From NCBI RefSeq assembly GCF_014905175.1, contig NC_057792.1, positions 14,328,963 to 14,392,962 of the forward strand: 64,000 nt of DNA, given 5' to 3'. This document shows, piece after piece, positions 58,985 to 64,000 of this stretch (its first letter is position 1; each line of letters opens with the position of its first letter). The translations under genes and the position numbers were made by a program. This DNA comes from Aphidius gifuensis. Its lineage: Eukaryota > Arthropoda > Insecta > Hymenoptera > Braconidae. Below the pieces are notes generated by a model. The model did no database searches. It had not been told where the DNA came from and saw only the letters and a program-made list of their open reading frames with translations.

Positions 58985-61900
58985 TATGATGCCGTTGATT
59001 ATCAATTGTTATTTTATTATTATTTAATTTTTTTTTTTTTTATTTTTCTTTAATTTATAAATTATTTGCAATTTTATGATCTCTTTTTTTTTGTTTTTCT
59101 ATTTTAATTTAAAACCTGTGTTGTTGTTGTTGTTGTTGTTGTTTGCCTTTATTATTATTATTTTATTATTGTTATGCTTTTAGCCCAGGGGTCACGATGC
59201 GCAACGGACTCAAACTTTCCAAATGGCCACGGTTTTTATCAAAATGGCGTCGCCCAGTAATTGGAAAAAAATAAAATTACGTTTTTTTATTTTTCTCACG
59301 GCTAATGCTTAAAATATGCAGTTATTTATTTTTGCATTTATTAATTATTAATTTTTGAATAACACACTTAACACTTGATGCACAAATAAAAAAAAAAAAA
59401 AGTCAAACAATCAACTTTTGAGTGAAATAATTGAAAATGGAATACTCCAGAATAAAAAAAAAATTCAACTGACTTTTTTGAGTAAATTAAAATTTTTTTT
59501 TTTTAATTGATTTTACTATTTTTTTAAATATTTTTAAATAATTTTTTGTTTTTTTTTTTTATTGATAATAAATGCAATTATTATTATTATGGAAAAAAAA
59601 TAATAATTATAATTATAAGCACGACGCGAGGCTTACAACATCCGAGGACTTTCTAATGGCTACGAAAATCGACGGGTTTGGAGCAAGCGGAGCAAGTTAT
59701 ATCTTGTATTCTTTGTCTCCGTGTTATAGTGGTGGTATAATATATGAACCAATGAAATGCCCGTATTTTAATTCCCACTCGAGTATTATTTTTCATCACG
59801 TGACATAATATTTGTTGATTCTGCGCAGTTTTGTTAGCGCACAAATGAGTACATGTATAAAAAAACAAGCAGCTGTGACCGAGCTCGGGATAATGCCTTA
59901 TGCGAATAAAGAGGGGAAATATCCGAGACCCTAGCTTTATTATTATTTTTATTATTTTTATCTCTTTTTATCAATAACAAAAAAGAAAAAAATAAAATAC
60001 ATGTCTGCAGGGGACAAAGCATCTCTCTCTGTCTCTCCTTTAGTCTTTCAAAAAATTAAAATACATACACTCCAAAAAATTTACTCCAAAATTGAATAAA
60101 AAAAATTAGATATTATGAAAATTATACAGGGCTCCAAAAAACATATTTTAAATTTATTTTTTTAAATATTATTTTAACTGTTTTTAATGGTATCATAATG
60201 ATAATATTTTTTTTCTAAATTAATTAATTAATTTTATTATATTTATTTTTTTTTTTCTGATGATTAATAATTTTTTTATATGAATTTTATCAAATTATTT
60301 TATCAACGTCATAGCAACAACAAGAAAATTTATATTGAGGAAAAAAAAAATATAAAATAAAGATTCAAGCCCACACACGAAATTTAACATCGTGAATAAA
60401 TTGGCGTATTTTCTTTGTGTGTATATCTAATGGTAATGTCAAGTCATAGATAATAAATGTTTTTTTTTTTTTTTCATTTTTTTTTAGGGGATATGTATAG
60501 CTATGGATCTGGTAATAGTTATAAATTTTTTAATGAGAAATTTACAGTATTACTCTCTCATCTAAATGCCATTGCTGCTGATTTTTTCTTTTATTTTTTT
60601 TTTGCAATTTCAGCTCGCACATATACACCCCCCGTCACATTAAATATCAATGTTGTTAGAAACCCGCATATTTAATGGGATACAGACGAGACACGGGCTT
60701 TGGGGAAATATATACGAGAATATTCTCAAACAACTTGAACGCCCATATATATTTTAAATTTATTTTCTACAGATTAATTATTTTTTTTTTTATATTTATC
60801 GTTTTATATTTTATCCAAGAGTTGATATAATTATTTCGTAATCATGGTAGTGATAATTTTTATTTATTTGCTTGTTAATTAGACTGATAGTTTTTTTTTT
60901 ATTTTTAGTAATCGCTGCACACTTATTTTGTCGTACAGATTTTTTGCAGAAATATATTTTTGAAGTAATTGAAAAATGTATTTTTTTTTCAACAAAGTGT
61001 ATATTTTCGAATGATATTTTTTAAAATCTTATACAGAAGGTTTTTAAAAGAGCTGTATATGTTTTAAATAATTCAGCCAATAAAACGACTTGCTATAACC
61101 TTCGATTTTAATATAAAAAACTAAAATATATATATTTTTTTCAATTTTGTTATTTCCTATACGAGCATATTATTATCATTTTATATATATATTGATATAT
61201 TCAGATAAAAATAAAAAGTAGAAGGCAAACGACCCGATGGTCTCTGTTGAAAAAAAATACGAAGAAATATATATTTAAAAATATCGATTTAAAACTGTAA
61301 ATTGATGAAAGAGTGTTGTGCTCATTGTATATTATTGCAATGTATATTTTATATATTTATAATAAAATACAAGAGACGGTTAAGAATGACCCAAGGATCT
61401 CGTTCACAACATCGACACCGTTAACTAACAAACTTGAGAAAGAAAAGTCAACCAAGTGACGACCTTAATAACCGTAAACCAAACTAAGAAAAACTATATA
61501 TATATACATCAGGTAAATATATTTTTTCGTTATTATATTTTACTTTGAACTTTTTAAACTTGCTGAGATAATATCATACAATCATTAAAAATAAATATCA
61601 TAATAATACAACATTGTCTGTTACAGTTTCATATACAAACATTATTTTTTTTTCTTTCGTCTTTATACTGAAAACATAGCTGTAAAAAAATTTTTTTTTC
61701 TAATACAAAATAAATTCATCATACAAACAGTTATATATATTTTCTAATAATTATAAATAAAAAATATAAAAACAAATAATTTCATAATAAATTATTATTT
61801 TTTAAAATTTAAATTCAAAGAAAATATATATAATTACAAGTAAATGATAAAAAAAAAATAAAATAAAATTTATATATCTTCTAAAAGACAAAGGTAATTT

Positions 61901-64000
61901 ATTCTTTAATTTATTTATTTTTATTATTTCAAGTATAATATTAAGGATAAGAAAGTATATACATCAGAGAAAGCGTCTGCAGTGTTGCGAGTTCAAATCC
62001 TTTCCAAAATAAAATCGAGTATTGCGATATATATAAATATGTGTTTTATATTTTTTTTTTAACACGTATGTTTTCACTCAATATGGCTATTAAAATTTAT
62101 TTTTTTTTTTTTTGTATATTTTTTCATTTGATGGCATCATCGAACACATCTCATCAACACACATAAGTAAATAAGTACACACAAGCTGACTCACACTCAA
62201 CAGAGATAGAAAGATAAAATTATGTTTTTTTTAAAGAAAAAAAAAAATTAAATTTATTCAGTAAAACTGCGAGTCATAAGTCCAAAAGAAAATCAACCCG
62301 TTTGCTTACGTGATTATTGTCACGAAGTCGGGAGAGAGAAATATATATCTAAAGAAAAAAAAAATTATCAAAGTTTGGATAAACGACCATTTTGGTATGG
62401 GGCTATAAAAATTAAAAAAAAATATTCTGCGCAGTTAATATATAAAAATGAGTAAATAAAAATATTTATAGATTATATATTGAATAATATTTCGTGTATT
62501 TTTGTTAATCATCACGAGCCGTAAATTTTTTATCAAAAGAAGAGTCAAGAAGTTATTATAAAAAAGATTAAGAGGAAATTTAAAAATATTTGTATTGTAA
62601 TAATAAAAAAAAATATATATTTTCATGACATTGGAATGTCATGAGATGGAGTAAAAATAATTTTGTAACCAGCTATGAGTAACTTGATGTTTTTTATTAT
62701 TTTTTATATAAAAAGTAAATATGTATCTATTTTTGTGTGTTTTTAAATACACACACAAACACACTCACGTAAATGATATGAGATAAAATTAAAATGATAA
62801 TAATAATAGTGATATATTCATCATGAGAAAATATATTTTCCACATGCTGAGAATTTACAACGTGATCTTGATGTAAATGAATGAGTACAAGGGAAATATA
62901 AAATAAGAATAAAAAAATTTTATAAATATAAAAAAGACAGGTTCCAACTCTCAGCTGTTGAAGAAAAATAATAGAATATATAAATACAAAGTTTTGAAAA
63001 GGACTATAGTGACAGCAGGTAACCAAAAAGGATCTTTATTTATTTTTTTTTTTTGTTCTTTTTCCAACTCAGATTTTCTATTCTAGGCTTTTTTTTTTTA
63101 CTTACGAAATTTCCTACCTGCTGTGGAGACTGAATAAAAATCCCATACAGGCTTTTCCAGTTTGATTTTTTTTTTTTTCTACATTGACGCATGTCGACAA
63201 ATACATAAGGATAATATATATTTTTTTTTTTTTCGTTTTTTATTTTGTTAAAAGTAATGAAATCCACCTACGATTTGAAAATTGGGGACATTCGGTTTTT
63301 AGTCAAAAACAGGATATACGGGTAGAAAAAAAAATGAAAAAAAAATTAATGTAACAGCTGGTGGAAGTACTCAAGTTATACTGGAAAAAAAAACCCATAT
63401 AATATTTAATTTCCATCGGACAAAGAGCGAAGCCAAGTTGAAAAAAAAAATATAAGAAAAAAAAATAATATAATTAATACTTATATATTATTATAAAAAA
63501 TAAGAAGATTTTTTTGAATTGGAAATTTTTATTGTTGAGGTTTTGTTGATTATTTTGGAGTCAGTTTGGAGCTGGATATTTTGGAAGCATAAAAATTTTG
63601 GATGGGAACCTATGGCATTTTTGTCGGAGCGGCAGATGTGATGAAAAACAGCAGCTGGAAGCCTACTTTTATTTTATTTATATGCAATTTAAAAAAAAAA
63701 ATATTTAATCATGAATATTTATAATATAAAAACAATATAAATAAATTAAAATGTTAATATTCATTGGCTATTACACCGCGTTGAATTGAAAGTTGTTTGT
63801 TTTATTATTTATTTTTAAAAATAATTATTGATAAAAGTTTGAATTATTATATGTGTTTTAAACTCCAGCTAATATTATAAAATTAAAATAGATATATTAA
63901 TTAAAACAAAAAAAAAAAAAACATTATTAAAATATCAAAAAATAATATTTATTTAAACTAAAAAGAAAAACAAGTTTTATTATTTTTAAAAATACTCAAT
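58985..64000. other. BTG upstream region and gene-poor flank
   Basis: No supported gene in 5 kb. The first 250 bases include blocks of higher complexity (59185-59265, with AAAATGGCGTCG resembling a YY1 site), probably BTG promoter or leader. 59610-59930 is another less AT-rich block with an E-box. From 60 kb on there is AT-rich sequence with (TA)n runs (61490-61505) and scattered more complex patches (61370-61490, 62270-62340, 63100-63150) that I cannot assign. Confidence 0.5.
59796..59803. promoter_or_regulatory. Palindromic E-box TCACGTGA
   Basis: TCACGTGA, the extended E-box bound by MiT/TFE and USF-type bHLH-Zip factors. It lies in a locally GC-richer block about 0.8 kb upstream of the BTG ATG. 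Single-motif evidence. Confidence 0.35.

Noticed and set aside
61965..62030. GAGTTCAAATCC, a tRNA T-loop-like word
   Set aside because: The flanking bases GCGAG and CCTTT do not form a T stem, and no acceptor, D or anticodon arm is visible upstream.

Overview
The window is eukaryotic nuclear DNA from an arthropod, most likely an insect. It is about three-quarters A+T, introns are short (often 60-100 bases) with GT-AG borders, and most intergenic DNA is homopolymer and AT-rich simple sequence. The proteins are insect-type. A parasitoid wasp or other hymenopteran is my best guess for the order, but that is inference and not shown by the sequence. There is no prophage, plasmid, CRISPR array or recognisable intact transposase.

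Layout. 0.6-4.7 kb (+): an LDLa/leucine-rich-repeat relaxin-type GPCR in 18 small exons. 5.6-11.4 kb (+): a fibulin-like matrix protein with many calcium-binding EGF modules. 12.8-17.2 kb (-): a polo-like kinase of the PLK2/PLK3 type. 19.3-21.5 kb (+): a RUN + Rubicon-homology protein. 22.1-23.6 kb (-): proteasome lid subunit PSMD12/Rpn5. 24.6-26.4 kb: two convergent genes that I do not recognise. 26.6-28.0 kb: a repeat-rich island with terminal-inverted-repeat sequence and a 31-base minisatellite around a single-exon Tim17-like gene. 28.4-30.6 kb (-): SAS-6. 31.5-32.8 kb (+): ribosomal protein SA. 35.5-37.5 kb (+): Rho1. 41.1-50.2 kb (-): neurofibromin. 51.4-53.4 kb (-): inositol-pentakisphosphate 2-kinase. 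58.4-59.0 kb (-): a BTG1/2-type antiproliferative protein. The last 5 kb holds no gene I can support.

Exon structures were built by hand from reading frame, splice consensus and family similarity. The summed exon lengths are all multiples of three, and protein sizes are close to family norms where a norm exists. The genes are mostly unrelated housekeeping and signalling genes. Thematic links are SAS-6 with a polo-family kinase (centrioles), and NF1 with Rho1 (small-GTPase signalling).

The most interesting observations are these. (1) Both introns inside the RpSA coding region carry a box C/D snoRNA-like sequence with the same 14-15 base antisense element against the conserved 5' end of 18S rRNA. 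(2) An upstream Rho1 exon reads in frame into Rho1 and would add a 21-residue N-terminus starting MGC, a possible lipidation signal. (3) A TIR-bearing repeat family brackets the Tim17-like gene. (4) The GPCR gene contains a GC-AG intron.
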